Position numbers and translations under genes: made by a program. Below, one piece after another: positions 1 through 10,337 of a DNA stretch of 64,000 nucleotides. Each line of letters begins with the position of its first letter. The first letter of the stretch is position 1. The DNA comes from Posidonia oceanica (Eukaryota > Streptophyta > Magnoliopsida > Alismatales > Posidoniaceae): the NCBI GenBank assembly GCA_037176725.1, contig JAZBRS010000077.1:496001-560000 (forward strand), in the 5' to 3' direction. The notes beneath the pieces were generated by a model. That model did no database searches and was not told where the DNA came from. It saw only the letters and a program-made list of their open reading frames with translations.

Positions 1-905
1 AATTACAGCTTTTTTATTTTTCTTTAAGTTCCAGTCCAGCTTTTTATTTTATTTACATGTTGATCCTATTCTAGTTCAAAATAACTTTCTGTTCTTTATT
101 TTCCAGCCCAGTCATTTATTTTATTTGCATATTGGTCCTGATGTAGTGTAAAATAGTTTTCTGTTCTTTATTTTCTAGTCCAGTAACTTTTTATTTTTGC
201 AGTTAGGTCCTGTGATTGATAAATGTCATTTAAATGCTTGTTTTTATCTTATTAAATTGCTTTTTAATCCTCCTGTTTATTTTATTTGCCATTTAGTCCT
301 CTATTTAGTTGATTAACTCATTTAATTTCTCTTTTTTCCTTACTGCATTGCACTTTTATCCCATCTTTCTTTATTTTTGCATTTTAGTCCATCATTTGCA
401 TGCACAGCATCATTTATTTGCATTTTTCCTTATAAAATTGCATTTTAGCTAATGCATGATTTAAAATTGCATATTAGTCCTTAGCATGTTTACAGAAATC
501 ATTTAAGAGCATGTTTTACCTTATAAAATTGCATTTTAGCCCCTACATGATTCAAAATTACATTTCAGTCCTCAGCATGTTTACAAAACTCATTTAACAG
601 CATATTTTACCTTATAAAATTACATTTTAGCCCCTACATGTTTTCAAATTGCATTTTAGTCCATTGCATGTTTATAAAAATCATTTTAATGCATTTTTAC
701 CTTATTAAATTGCATTTCAGACCCTGCATTTTATTGTAATTGCATCCAGACCCTTAAGTTTTCAAAATCTTTGCATATAAGCCCCTAACTTTTCAAAATC
801 TTTGCATTTAGGTCCTTAACTTTCAAAAACTTTGCATTTAGGTCCTTAACTTTTCTGAAAAATCACACTTAGGTCCTTTTGTGCATTTTTGCATGCATTG
901 CACCC
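1..905 (+). repeat. T-rich degenerate array in the E4 LTR
   Basis: Loosely repeated units of roughly 60-75 bases recur with cores such as GCATTTTAGTCC, CATTTAA and CCTTATTAAATTGC. The reverse complement of the same kind of array is found in the E1, E2 and E6 LTRs, and E5 has it in the same orientation (about 61880-63240). No coding signal is seen. Confidence 0.7.
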
Positions 906-1169
906 ATGTATCTCTGCATTTAGCATGTTTGCACAATTTTAAGCACTCTTAGCTCCCATGTATGTGGGAGGACCTGTTTTGCACACCCTTAGGACCCCTT
1001 TTACACTTAGATCCATTCTTCTCCCCTGTTCTTGAGCCTTCTGCCTTGAAGCCTGGATATCTTCTGATTGGGCCGCTGGATCTTCACAATCAAGTTACCA
1101 GGACCTTCCCGGTGGAGCGGACTTCAATGCTGACCAAGCTCTTCTCTGATCAGGCTTCAGATCTCCAAG

Positions 1170-1494
1170 GTAAGTCCATCTAAACTCCTGCACAGCATCC
1201 ATTGCACATCATTTGCATTGCATGCGTTGTTTCTGCCTCACGTTTTCTCGAGCATGTAAATTAGGACTCTCTCTTCTTGCTTATCAACTCTATCTCCCCT
1301 TTTCGCGTACTCTCAGTATTTTGGGTCAAGTTTCCCCTGGATTCACCACTAATTGCGATCATCTTCCCCCTTTTCCACGATCCGATTGCACCGCGAGCTT
1401 TTGGCAGCGTGCGAGACACATCGTGGGACGGATTAATGGGAAACAGTCGTAGAACAGTGGTGATCCCTCCACTTGCTTCCTTTCCCCTTTGTAG
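1170..1494 (+). other. Candidate intron inside the E4 LTR (325 nt)
   Basis: The donor CCAAG|GTAAGT is at 1170. The acceptor, a pyrimidine-rich tract ending TTTGTAG|GTCTTC, is at 1494. The homologous site pairs in E5 (63456-63780) and in both E1 LTRs are also exactly 325 nt apart. Splicing itself is inferred and would need RNA data. Confidence 0.55.
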
Positions 1495-1616
1495 GTCTTC
1501 ACACCTGCATTGTGTGGTCCTTAAACAATGTTTGTTCTCACACTTATACCGTTTGCCTCTCCTTGCTTCTCTTGCTCTTCCCCTTTGCATCTGCATCTAC
1601 ATGGCTTTTACGATGT

Positions 1617-1935
1617 TTTGTTTCACTTGCTTCTTGCACCGTATCGTGTGCCTGTCTTGCTTCTTGCTCCGTTTCGCGTGCCAACTTTGTTTCTTGCACC
1701 GTTTTGCATGCTGCTTTGTTTCTTGCATCGTTTTGCATGCTTGCTCAGTTTCTTGCACTATTTTGTGTGCCCGCTTCGTTTCTTGCACTATTTTGCGTGC
1801 TGGTTTTGTTTCTTGCACCGTTTTGTGTAACTACTTTCTTTTTGCACCATTTTGCATGCCAACCTTCATTTCTCACACCGTTTTGTGTGCTGACTTCTGT
1901 TTCTCGCACCGTTTTACGTGTTTGACGTCGTTTTC
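1617..1935 (+). repeat. LTR subrepeats with GCACCGTTTTGCGTGC-like core
   Basis: About ten degenerate units of roughly 30 bases read TTTCTTGCACCGTTTTGCGTGC with changes. The same core, in the matching place upstream of the conserved LTR end, is seen in E1, E2, E3 and E5. Translations of this stretch (Cys/Phe/Leu-rich) are artefacts of the repeat. Confidence 0.75.
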
Positions 1936-2222
1936 TTTACATGTCGCCCGCATTGCTTGGTTTTACCGATATTTTGTTTTATTGCCTGCATTTGCATATA
2001 GGGCAGTGATGCTTACTGCTTGGAGTTCTCACGGACCAAGGTTCGCCCACTTCGGAACACAGATAGCGTTGCTGAGCGCTTAGATGGCACGTTTAATTCC
2101 TTGCATCGCATTTCATCACTTAGAGCACACCTATGAGCATCTAATTAGGCATTCATGGCACTTAGGCATTCAAAGTCTGTATTTCCCTGCGTATGCGAGT
2201 GTAAGCCTAGAAAGATCGATTC

Positions 2223-2282
2223 TCGGGCATGTCAGGGGTGCCTAACACCTTCCCCGCGCGTAACAAGAGTCCTTACCCTTTC
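2223..2282 (+). other. Conserved LTR block around GGTGCCTAACACC
   Basis: This block is kept almost unchanged in all LTRs that reach this far: E1 (26279-26345 and 48058-48123), E2 (6209-6270 and 19526-19590) and E3 (25500-25560), while flanking DNA has diverged. In sense orientation GGGGTG-CCTAA-CACC, followed by CCCC, can fold into a small bulged hairpin. A role in R/U5 (poly(A) signal or packaging) is a guess. Confidence 0.6.
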
Positions 2283-2442
2283 TTTTTGCCCGTAATGACC
2301 ATATTGCCCTTATCCTAGGCATGAGTCATATCATTTGCATTCATTTGCATCTCATTTCTTTTGCATTGCATCTTTTGCTTGGTTTTGCGTGTTTATTCAT
2401 GCATTTCCCTGGTTTTCCTTGTCTCCCGACTTAATAGACACG

Positions 2443-2452
2443 GTGGCGATTC
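2443..2452 (+). other. PBS-like motif in U5 of E4
   Basis: GTGGCGATTC corresponds to the GTGGCGACTC that begins the primer binding sites of E1-E3, with one transition. It lies about 165 bases before the LTR end. Equivalent copies are in the E1, E2 and E3 LTRs. Confidence 0.5.
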
Positions 2453-2617
2453 TGATTTGTCTTATCTTCTTCTTTTCTTTCCCTTTTTCCCTTTTTTAAG
2501 TGTTTCCGAGTCAAGTCTTCCTTCTCGGACACAGCCACTAATAGTGAACTTGATTCTGATCGGTGCACGCGAGCTTTGGCAGTGTACATGGACGATCTGA
2601 ACACCGAGATTACTACA

Positions 2618-3110
2618 GCTGCGCTCGGAGGGTGGGGCCAAGTCCTCCTGATAATATCCCGTGTAGTTGCCAGTGTGATGCTTGAAGTTGATAGTTGAGG
2701 GGGCTTCGACGCTTGTCCGAGTCACTCCTCTCATGAGTGCCTTCTTTCTTCAACTTCTTTCTTCATTTTTATTTTATGCTCAGCATGCATATCATGTTAT
2801 CATATTTTCTCTCGCATGATCTCTATTGTTTTGGATATGCATGTCTTCGCCCTCTTGGGGTAGCGGTCCCTGATGAGGTGTTAAGAGTTTGGCTAATCGG
2901 CGTACACCTTCAGCCTCTGCAATGTGTACAGGTAGCCTCTGGCTATGTTCTGCTCTGCTTTGGTCCTCTCCATGTCTGGTGGACTCTCTTGATAAAGTGG
3001 ATCTCACTTCTGGGAGTTTTGAGTTCAGTGAAATGCTCTATTCTGCTCTCAGTCTCACACTATGGCCACATGCAAAGAGATGGCGCTGCTCGGGTGAGTT
3101 CTGCTTGAGT
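2618..3110 (-). other. Conserved non-gag block of E3 (matches E2 14567-15085)
   Basis: E3 and E2 align over about 490 bases here, mostly differing by transitions. Short minus-strand frames are kept in part in both, for example one beginning MSSID and one containing HIAEAE. However, a spot comparison of about 40 codons showed most differences change the amino acid in either strand, so I do not call it coding. It could be a downstream exon, a structured RNA region or a decayed gene. Confidence 0.5.
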
Positions 3111-3455
3111 TTGTCGATGCTTGACATCCTCTTGGCACTGCTCGTTGTCCAAAGCTGGGTTTTTGGGATTATGCAAATGTTTATGTGTTTTGTGGGTTTC
3201 ACACATGTTTTTGGCTTTGTGGGTTTTGGGATTTTTATGGTTTTTGCTTTTTTGAAAAAACATAAAATCAAAACCAGCGGTAAGGGAAAGCATGTTTTTT
3301 GTAGTTTTTTGGCCTTTTGATTTTTGATTTTTTTTTTTGATGCTTTTGTCTTTTTCAAAAGGTATGAAATGATATGCACATGCAGAGGTGACAAATATGA
3401 AGTGATATGGGCAAGACATGGCAGATATGTGCAAGACGATTGATATGTGCTAGGT

Positions 3456-3660
3456 GATAAGTGGACAGACCTATCGCCGAATAGTTAGGGATATCAGCTT
3501 GGTGTGCAAAAGGGGTTAGACAACATGACAGGCGTCAACTGGATAGTTAGGGCTGCCAGCCCGATGATGAGTTGATGGACCCATCGTCGGATAGCTGGGG
3601 ATACCAACCCGGATGATAAGTTGACAGACTTATCGCTGAGTAGTTAGGGTTGCCAGCCTG
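3456..3660. repeat. Hairpin repeats with changing stems in E3
   Basis: Three imperfectly tandem units carry different but paired stems: GATA/TATC (3456-3475), GATG/CATC (3566-3585) and GATAAG/CTTATC (3615-3634). Each is followed by ATCGCYGAGTAG-like sequence and then GTTAGGG..GCCAGCC. Related units occur in the 3' regions of E1 and E2. Confidence 0.6.
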
Positions 3661-3785
3661 GTGTGTGCAAAAGGGGAATGCATGTTTCTTAAGTTTTTCA
3701 AGTTTTTTGTATTTTTATGGGTTTTCTGACAAACGAGAAAACACAAAACAAAACGACAAAAAGAAATAAAAGAGAGAGTAAGAGG

Positions 3786-3794
3786 GATGTACCT
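3786..3794 (-). other. Candidate splice donor after the E3 gag region
   Basis: On the minus strand the sequence reads ATAG|GTACAT, followed by T-rich sequence typical of plant introns. The same place in E2 reads ACAG|GTACGT (15496-15501). Its position just after the end of gag recalls the intron known between gag/protease and reverse transcriptase in Ogre elements, but here no pol follows. Confidence 0.4.
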
Positions 3795-4086
3795 ATTAGC
3801 AACCTTGGGAGGGAGGTGCTGGGCCCGCTCCTACGCTGTTGGCGCCGTTGGCGGAGGCTATGTCGGCAGTGCGGGGGGCACTAGGGCTGCTAGAGCTACT
3901 GAGGGCAGTGCTGGGAGCACTGGAGGTGCCGAGGTTGAAAGAGATATAGACTTGGAAAGTTGCGCGATCAGCTTTGTTGTTGATTCTACCGTTGTGCCTT
4001 CAAGCATCCCCCGGGCGAACTAGGGAAGGTAGGAAGAGGGGATTGCACTGATGGGATCGAAAGGATCCACCGAGGCGGAGTTAAGC

Positions 4087-5811
4087 TCAGAGAAGACTGG
4101 GGTAGATCCCCGAGGTTCCGGCAACTGCGAAGGCTGCAGGCTCGTAAGAGGGAGGGTCGGCTACATTAGGGTGTGCGAGTGCAAGTGCAGGGGTATGTGT
4201 TTGTGCAGCCTCTTGCTCATCAACGCTGATGATCCTATGATTGATTAGGCACTGAACGGCATCCCAGAGAGTGAGGCAGTCATCTGTCGAGTGCCCGATG
4301 GCCCAATGGAAACTGCAGAACTGAACCGTATCATGCCACCACGAAGGGGGGTTTGGTGACGGACGGACAACCGAGAGTCTCAAGAGCGACTCAACTTGAG
4401 GGAAGATGACGCTCAGTGGCTCGGGCAGAGGGGTGTGATCACACTCAGCCCAACGAGATCCTCTTTGCCCTGGATGGAGTCCTTGTTGAGCAGGTGCGAC
4501 GTGATGCACGGGCTCGACAGTGGCAGTGTGTGCAGTGGGTGCATAATTAGGTGCGTGCACTAGCGGAAAAGGGTCTGGCTGACTTGCTGCATAGGCAGGC
4601 TCTTCGGGAGATTCGACGTATGCGACAGCGTGCTATTCGGAGTAGTCGGGAGCAGAGTCTCTATTGCGGGTGCCGTCGTGGCGATTACTGTTGAAGTTGT
4701 TATTGATCTGCCCATCTGTTACAGCAAGTGCAGGGAAATTCCCACTTCGCAGTAAGCTTTCCATGCGGGCGCCAACCCTAGTCAGTGATGCAAAGCTAGT
4801 GATTGATTGAAATGATAGTAGGGCTCCAGTCGTTGGCTACGCCCCCTTGATGATCATGTCAATAGACTCCTCCTCGAAAGGTCTATCTCTGACCTGGGTA
4901 GCTACAGAATGCCAGTGATCGACATACTCCCAAAATGGCTATTGGGGTCTCTACTGAATGGCGACAAGATCCGCTCGCTTGGGGATCAAGTCGAGATTGA
5001 AAGAATACTGTCCAACAAAAGCCTGGGAAAGGTCGTTCCAAGTCTGGATCGCGGCCATATCAAGGGAAGTGAACCACTTAAGCGCGGGACCAGTCAGACT
5101 CTTCTGGTACAAACGAATTAGGAGCCTGTCGTCATGCCGAAGATGAGGAAGGTCTCCACAGTATGCTTTCAGATGGGAGATAGGACAGCCTCTACCGTTG
5201 TACTTTTCGAATATCGGGATGCGAAACTTCGTTGGGAGTGTCGCCTCTGGAAAGTGACAGAGGTCCCGAAATCGACAGGACTGGTGGTCCGTGCCCTGCA
5301 CTAGACATGAGGCAGCAGGGGTAGGGACATCGTATGCTGTGTGGGTCGCACAAAGGCACTCCTCCGGATCAACCATCACGCCACCTGGTGTCGTAGTGTG
5401 AGGGCTAGCATACCCGTGCGAGGGTGCAAAGTGTGGTGATGCGTATGCAGAAGCCTCAACTTGATGCAAAGGAAATGAGTAAAAGGCATGCTGTGCAGTG
5501 TAACGTGTAGTGTATGGAGGTTGCAGCTGTTGCACCGGCACGGTGCCGGGCAACGTGTTATATGGGTGCTGCACTCCTACCAAATCAAAAGACTGACCAC
5601 CAAATGAGGGAGTTGCATGTTGTGCAAAGTGCTGTGCAGGTGTAGGAGGCTAACAAGGCACCCCCATTGCCGAAGCTATGAGGAGCTGAGGCGATGGAAA
5701 GGGTAGAAGGGCAGTGTGGTGAGCCTACAGAGTTATGGTGGGCTGCACCGGAACCTCAAGGTTCGGATGGGAAGAGTGGGCCGCAGCCGGGTCAAGATGC
5801 AAAAGGGTGCC
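4087..5811 (-). pseudogene. gag: E3 gag, C-terminal part (broken)
   Basis: This is the capsid/nucleocapsid part of a Tat-type Gag, which would package element RNA in cytoplasmic particles. The retrotransposon gag core is recognisable at 4951-5583 from KYNGRGCP, the LTGPALKWFTSLDM stretch and the FNLDLIPKRADL stretch. A knuckle of the form C-x2-H-x4-H-x4-C lies downstream near 4275-4315. Breaks: an in-frame TAG at 4951-4953 where E1 has CAG, loss of about twenty codons before VQGTDH compared with E1, and further frame changes. The N-terminal part lies at 23682-24015, separated by E2. No functional protein is expected. The C-terminal end at 4087 is also earlier than in E2. Confidence 0.85.
5807..5811. 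other. Target site duplication of E2, left copy (GTGCC)
   Basis: GTGCC lies immediately left of the E2 LTR and again at 23682-23686, immediately right of its other LTR. Five bases is the usual Ty3/gypsy duplication length. It proves that E2 inserted as a unit into the gag region of E3. Confidence 0.95.
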
Positions 5812-6058
5812 TGTAGCGATCCCGAAATGCGGATCGTCCGTACACGATGCCAAAGCTCGCGTGCACCGATCGGAACTAGGTTCACTATACGTGGGTGTGA
5901 CCTCTTCCCAGGAGCCCACGGCGGGCCTCGCATGCTGCCATAGCCCGCGATACGATCGTGCCATGAGAGGGGGGAAGCCACTGACGATAGTGAATCTAAG
6001 GAGAAATTTGACTCGAAAACACTAGGAAAACGCGAAGATAAAAGAGTTAAGACAAAAG

Positions 6059-6069
6059 GGAGTCGCCAC
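6059..6069 (-). other. PBS-like 11-mer inside the E2 LTR
   Basis: The 11 bases GGAGTCGCCAC are identical to the last bases of the E2 primer binding site region (19115-19125). They recur in the right LTR at 19375-19385. E1 shows the same arrangement with its own variant, AGAGTCGCCAC, in both places. Confidence 0.55.
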
Positions 6070-6539
6070 CTAGTCTATTAAATCGGGAGACGAGGAAAAC
6101 CGAGGAAATATAGGAAAACATGCGAATGGATGCAATGTTATGCAAAATGAATGACTCATGCCAAGGATAAGGGTAAAACGGTCATTGCATGTCTAGAGAA
6201 AGGGTAAGGACTCCTGTTACGCGCGGAGAAGGTATTAGGCGCCCCCGACATGCCCGAAATTGGTCTTCTTGACTATTCTTGCTCGCATTTACAGGATATC
6301 GAGAATGCTTGCCTAACTGCACGTCCAAGGGACGAGGGATGCTATACCTATGTTATGGGTGCTCAGATGAATGCCTAAATGCCATGTATGTTGAAATAAA
6401 CATGCGCAAGTACATGCTCTAAGTGTTGTGATGCGTGGAAAGAAAATAAACGTGCGATCTATGTGCTCAGCTACGCTGTCAGCATTCTGAATAGGGTGAG
6501 CCTTGATTTGTAAGAACTACTAACAGTAAACATCACTGC

Positions 6540-6950
6540 GCTAAATGCAAATGCAAGCGATAAAACAAAACGGCGGTAAAACCAAACATATGCAAGCGAC
6601 ATGCAAAGGAAAATAGGAGCAAACACATAAAACGGTGCGAGAAACGAAGTCAGGCGCGCAAAATGGTGCAAAAGCGAAGGAAAACAAGAGTGGGTGTGCA
6701 AAACGATGCAAACAGAAGTAAAACAGGATGCGGGCACACAAAACAATGCAAATGCAAGCAAAACAAGATGCAGGCATGCAAAACGAGGCAAATGTAAGCA
6801 AAACGGGGTGCAGGCACGCAAAATAATGCAAATGTGAGCAAAATAGGGTGCAGGCACACAAAACAATGCAAATTTGAGCAAAACAGGGTGCGGACATGCA
6901 AAACAATGCAAATATGAGCAAAACAGTGCAAATGCAAGCTAATTAGGATG
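6540..6950 (-). repeat. E2 LTR subrepeats
   Basis: About a dozen degenerate units of roughly 29-31 bases carry CACGCAAAACAATGCAAATG. The matching array in the right LTR spans about 19870-20225 and has one or two fewer units. They are homologous to the subrepeats of the other families. Confidence 0.8.
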
Positions 6951-8210
6951 AATGCATGCAAAAATGCAAGAAAAGGACCTAAATGCAGTTTTTGAAAACT
7001 TACAGGGCCTAAATGCAATGCAAAGAAAGCATGCAAACTTGTAAAAGTTGAAAATATGGACTTATGTGCAATTTCAGAAAACTATTGGGCTTTTTAACAA
7101 TGCAATGTAGTTTAAAATGCAACTAACATGGCATTTAAATGCATGGAGGACTAAAATGCAATTAAACTTTCTTTATGGGTTTTTCTGCAATGCAATAAGA
7201 TAAGAAACAGAAATTAAATGAAGGATGAATGCTCTGAGGACTAATGTGCAATTACAGAATTTTTTGCGGGTTTTATATGCAATGAAATATGCAAATTTAA
7301 ACTACTGATTCACAGAATGTAGACTTAAATGCAATTACAGCATGTTTTTGTGTTTTTTGGTAATGCAATATGATTTAAATGCCGATTAAATGAGTTTTTA
7401 AACTACTGATGGACTGATATGCAAATAAACATGTTTTTTGGATTTTTAAGTAATGCAATATAGTTTTAAATGCTGATTAACTGAAATGCATGAACTGTAT
7501 GAGGACTGATGTGCAATTAAACTAAGTACAGGGGCTAAAATGCAATTCAGTAAGGTAAAAATGCAATTTAAATGAATGCATGCATGGTCTATGGACTAAA
7601 ATACAAATAATGCAACCTATAGGAGTTTGATGCAATGCAATAAGGTAAAATATGAATTTAAATGATATGTCTAACAAATAGAGGACTGAAAGGTAATAAA
7701 AACATAATACAGGATAAAAATTACAATGTAATATGGTAAAGTATGGAATTAAATGATTTTCAACTGAACAGAGGACTTAAATGTAATAAAAATAAAATAC
7801 AGAATAAAAAATGCAATACAGTATGGTAAACTTAGAATTTAAATGATTTTAACAACTGAACAAATGAGCTAAATGCAAATATAATAAATTACAGAAGTTA
7901 AATGTAATGTAATAAGACAAAAACAAACATTTAAATGATATTAATCAACTGTAGGACTTAAAAGTAAATAAAACAAGCTACCGGACTAAAAGTAAATGAA
8001 ACTAAAACTATTTGAACTACAGAAGGACTAAAATGTAATAAACGGAGATGACAGATATTTAATGCAATGTAATATAGTTTTAATTCATATTTAAATCAAA
8101 CCTAAACTATTGCTGGACCTAAACGTAATAAAAAAACTTAAAAGTAACAAATGCAATGTATGGTAAACTAGCTAAGTTAAAACAAAATAAAACTAAAAAC
8201 TTAAACCTAA
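6950..8210 (-). repeat. A-rich degenerate array in the E2 LTR
   Basis: Motifs such as AAATGCAATT, GGACTAAAATGCAA and TAATGCAATATGGT recur at irregular spacing of about 60-80 bases. The reverse complement matches the T-rich arrays of E4 and E5. No open frame of note. Confidence 0.7.
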
Positions 8211-8224
8211 CTGTGGCTACAGTA

Positions 8225-8700
8225 ACCAGGCCAATGCCCGCCGGAGAAGACGACCTAGGCGGCGGAGGAGGCGGCGGAGCGGCACGGCAGGGGCTAGGCT
8301 AGCCTGCGGGAGATCCGGCGAAGCTCGCGGGGGGAGGCAAGCGGCGCGGCAAGGTGCAGGGCAGCGGCTGGGCGGCCTGGTGCACGCGTGGCCGGCGTTG
8401 CACCAGTAAGCACTGCCGCAGAATGGCCCAACTCCAGCAAGCTGCTGCGGGCGGCATGGGGCACGAAATCCAAAAAAAAAAATATGGGGATGAAGAAGAG
8501 AGCGAGGCGGATCTAGGGGAAGTGTTGCTTACCTGTTTTGCACACCGAGGTGGCTGGACGATCTCGTGGAAGTTCTGTGGTTTTTCTTCTCCTTGTCCGT
8601 GGCTTTCGCCGGTGATGGCCTTGCAGGTGGACTCGTGGGTGGCTCCTGGAGGTGGTGAGTGGTGGATGAAGGCCGTGGAGAGGGGCTAGCCCGAGGAGGA
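8225..8700 (-). other. GC-rich segment of the E2 LTR
   Basis: A CpG-rich patch is embedded in an AT-rich LTR, followed by A-rich and CT-rich tracts. Equivalent patches exist in E1 (29030-29470 and 50810-51200), E5 (61390-61860) and E6 (57640-58300). It may be the promoter or leader of the LTR transcript, but I cannot identify a TATA box with confidence. Confidence 0.4.
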
Positions 8701-8849
8701 GGGCTGAAGGCTGGTTTTTGTTCTAGGTTTCCTCTTTCTCTCTCCTCCCTTTCTCCTCTTCTTCTCTAGGTTTCTCCCTTTTTTCTCTTTGTGTTTTTTT
8801 TCTTCCACCTTTTTTCTTCTTGGTCTCCTTTTGTTGTCCCTCTCTCCTA

Positions 8850-10265
8850 GGGTTGCTAGGGTTTTATATTCAGTGGGGAGGCGATGAGGGCCATTGGATG
8901 AGGGTCAGATGGGATTAGGATTTGGTTTTTTTAAATTGTTTTTTTCTTTCTTTTGAATGGCACTAGGGTTTGGGTTTTAATGCATGGGTTTAGGTCTTTT
9001 TTTTTGTTTTCTCTTGAATGGCACAAGGGTTTGGGTTTTAAAGGTTTTGGATTTGGTTTTGGTTGGAGCTTAGGGTTTGCATGGGATATTGGTTTGGTTT
9101 TTTTAGTGGAATTAGGGTTTTGGGTTTAGAGATGGGTTTAGGTGTGGTTTCTATCTAAGTTTTCTAGGGTTTAGGTGTTTTGATTTGTCCTAAGTCTTCT
9201 AGGTTTTTGTGCTTTGATTTAACCTAAGTTTTCTAGGTTTTTGTGCTTTGAATTAACCTAAGTTTCCTAGGTTTTTTTTTATTCTAAGTTGTGGGTTTGG
9301 TTTCTAGGTTTTGTGTTTGGTCCCTAGGGTTTATGTGTGTAGTGACTCTAGGGTTTTCCTAGGGCTTTGATTCTAAGTTTTAATGAACGGGTTTAGTTGT
9401 GGATTTCCTAGAATTTCTAGGGTTAGGTGAGTGGTTTTTGGTTTTGAAAAGAGTGTGATTTTAGGGTTTGGTTTGAGGGTTTGTTTGAGGGTTTAGAAAG
9501 AGTTTGATTTGGAGTTTTGTTTTAGGTTTTAGGATTTGAGGGTATAGGGTTTTGGGTGTTGGGTTTTTGGTTATAAAATGGAAGAAGGAAAAGAGAGAAA
9601 GAAAGGAAGAAGGAAATAAAGAAAGAGAGGAAGGGAAGAAAAGAAAATAAAGATCAAATAACATGGGATAAGATAAAATAAAATAAAAATAAAGATAAAA
9701 TAGAGGGAAGAGAGGGGGGCCCGTTGGAGAGCAAGAAAAGAGGAAAGAAAGAGAAGAAAAGAAGGAGAAAGAGAAGGAGGATATGGAGGAGAGAGAAAAA
9801 GGATAATCAAGAGAGAGAAAAGGATAATCCGAAGATAAAGAAGGTGAAAGGCTTGGGTTTGGAAGGAGTTTTTTGTGTGTGTGACCTAGGGCTTCTAGGG
9901 TTTAATCTAGGGTTTTCTAAGGTTTTAAATGGGATTTTTGAAGGGTTTTTGGAAGGTTTAGGGTTTAGGTTATGAAATGGGTTTTGGTTTAGGATTTGCA
10001 TTGGACTTCAGGATTGTTTTACCTAGGTTTTCTAGAGTTTTCGGATGGTTTTCTAGGTTGAAGAAAGGTTGGGATTTCTTAGGTTTTTTGTGTAGTTTTC
10101 GGGTTAGGGTTTTGAGAGGGTTTTGATGTGGTTTTGGTTTAGAAAATGGGTGTAGTTCCAGGTTTGTTTTTGGGGTTTGATTTGGAGTTTGGTTTAGGGT
10201 TTGTGATTTTGGTTGTGAAAATGGGTGTGGGTTTAAGGTTTAGTGTTTAGGGTTTAGGGTGTTGG
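8850..10265 (-). repeat. Telobox-rich and GA-rich half of the E2 LTR
   Basis: Dozens of TTTAGGG, TAGGGTTT and CTAGGTTTT motifs occur, including short telomere-like runs near 9955-9970 and 10227-10258. A GA-rich stretch (9580-9850) interrupts them, with AGGATAATC beside GAGAGAGAAA. On the element strand these read AAACCCTA, the plant telobox. The right LTR has the same layout (about 22140-23640). Confidence 0.65.
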
Positions 10266-10321
10266 GTTTCAGTGCACTAGAGAAGAGCCACTAATGCAGG
10301 AGTCAAAATGGGGTGTCTATA

Positions 10322-10337
10322 GATGCCCCTCCTTGAG
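10322..10337 (-). other. Polypurine tract of E2
   Basis: The element strand reads CTCAAGGAGGGGCATC directly before the 3' LTR. This purine-rich sequence would prime plus-strand DNA synthesis. E1 has nearly the same sequence at its LTR border. Confidence 0.85.

Larger units (their letters stand above)
1..2617 (+). mobile_element. E4: distal part of a 3' LTR, Tat/Ogre-type retrotransposon
   Basis: This is the downstream end of a plus-strand LTR; its start and the rest of E4 lie left of the window. It ends in TACTACA at 2617. The last 400 bases are the reverse complement of the beginnings of the E1, E2 and E3 LTRs, sharing the block around GGTGCCTAACACC (2235-2247) and the GTGGCGATTC motif (2443-2452). 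The base order is a T-rich degenerate array, a candidate intron, subrepeats, then the conserved end. No primer binding site follows 2617. Instead the sequence continues as E3 internal DNA, homologous to E2 near 14565, so this is the 3' LTR. The expected target duplication GCTGC (2618-2622) cannot be checked because the left end is outside the window. E4 is related to E5 but clearly diverged from it. Confidence 0.85.
2618..5811 (-). mobile_element. E3 internal region, left (3') part
   Basis: Minus-strand, gag-only Tat/Ogre-like element interrupted by E4 on the left (at 2617) and by E2 on the right (at 5812). From right to left it holds the C-terminal two thirds of gag, a T-rich intron-like stretch (sense strand) with hairpin repeats, and a block (2618-3110) that aligns with E2 14567-15085. 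No protease, reverse transcriptase or integrase sequence is present. The 3' LTR of E3 must lie left of the window. Confidence 0.8.
5812..10321 (-). mobile_element. E2 3' LTR (4510 bp)
   Basis: In plus-strand order it holds the conserved U5 end (5812-6480), subrepeats (6540-6950), a T/A-rich array (6950-8210), a GC-rich patch (8225-8700) and a telobox- and GA-rich half (8700-10321). On the element strand its first bases read TATAGACACC, whereas the other LTR has TGTAGACACC. So the TG terminus has decayed to TA by one transition. No gene is seen inside. Confidence 0.93.

Noticed and set aside
1277..2083. Cys/Phe-rich open frame in E4
   Set aside because: Over half of it translates LTR subrepeats and it crosses the candidate intron; no signal of a membrane protein family beyond composition.
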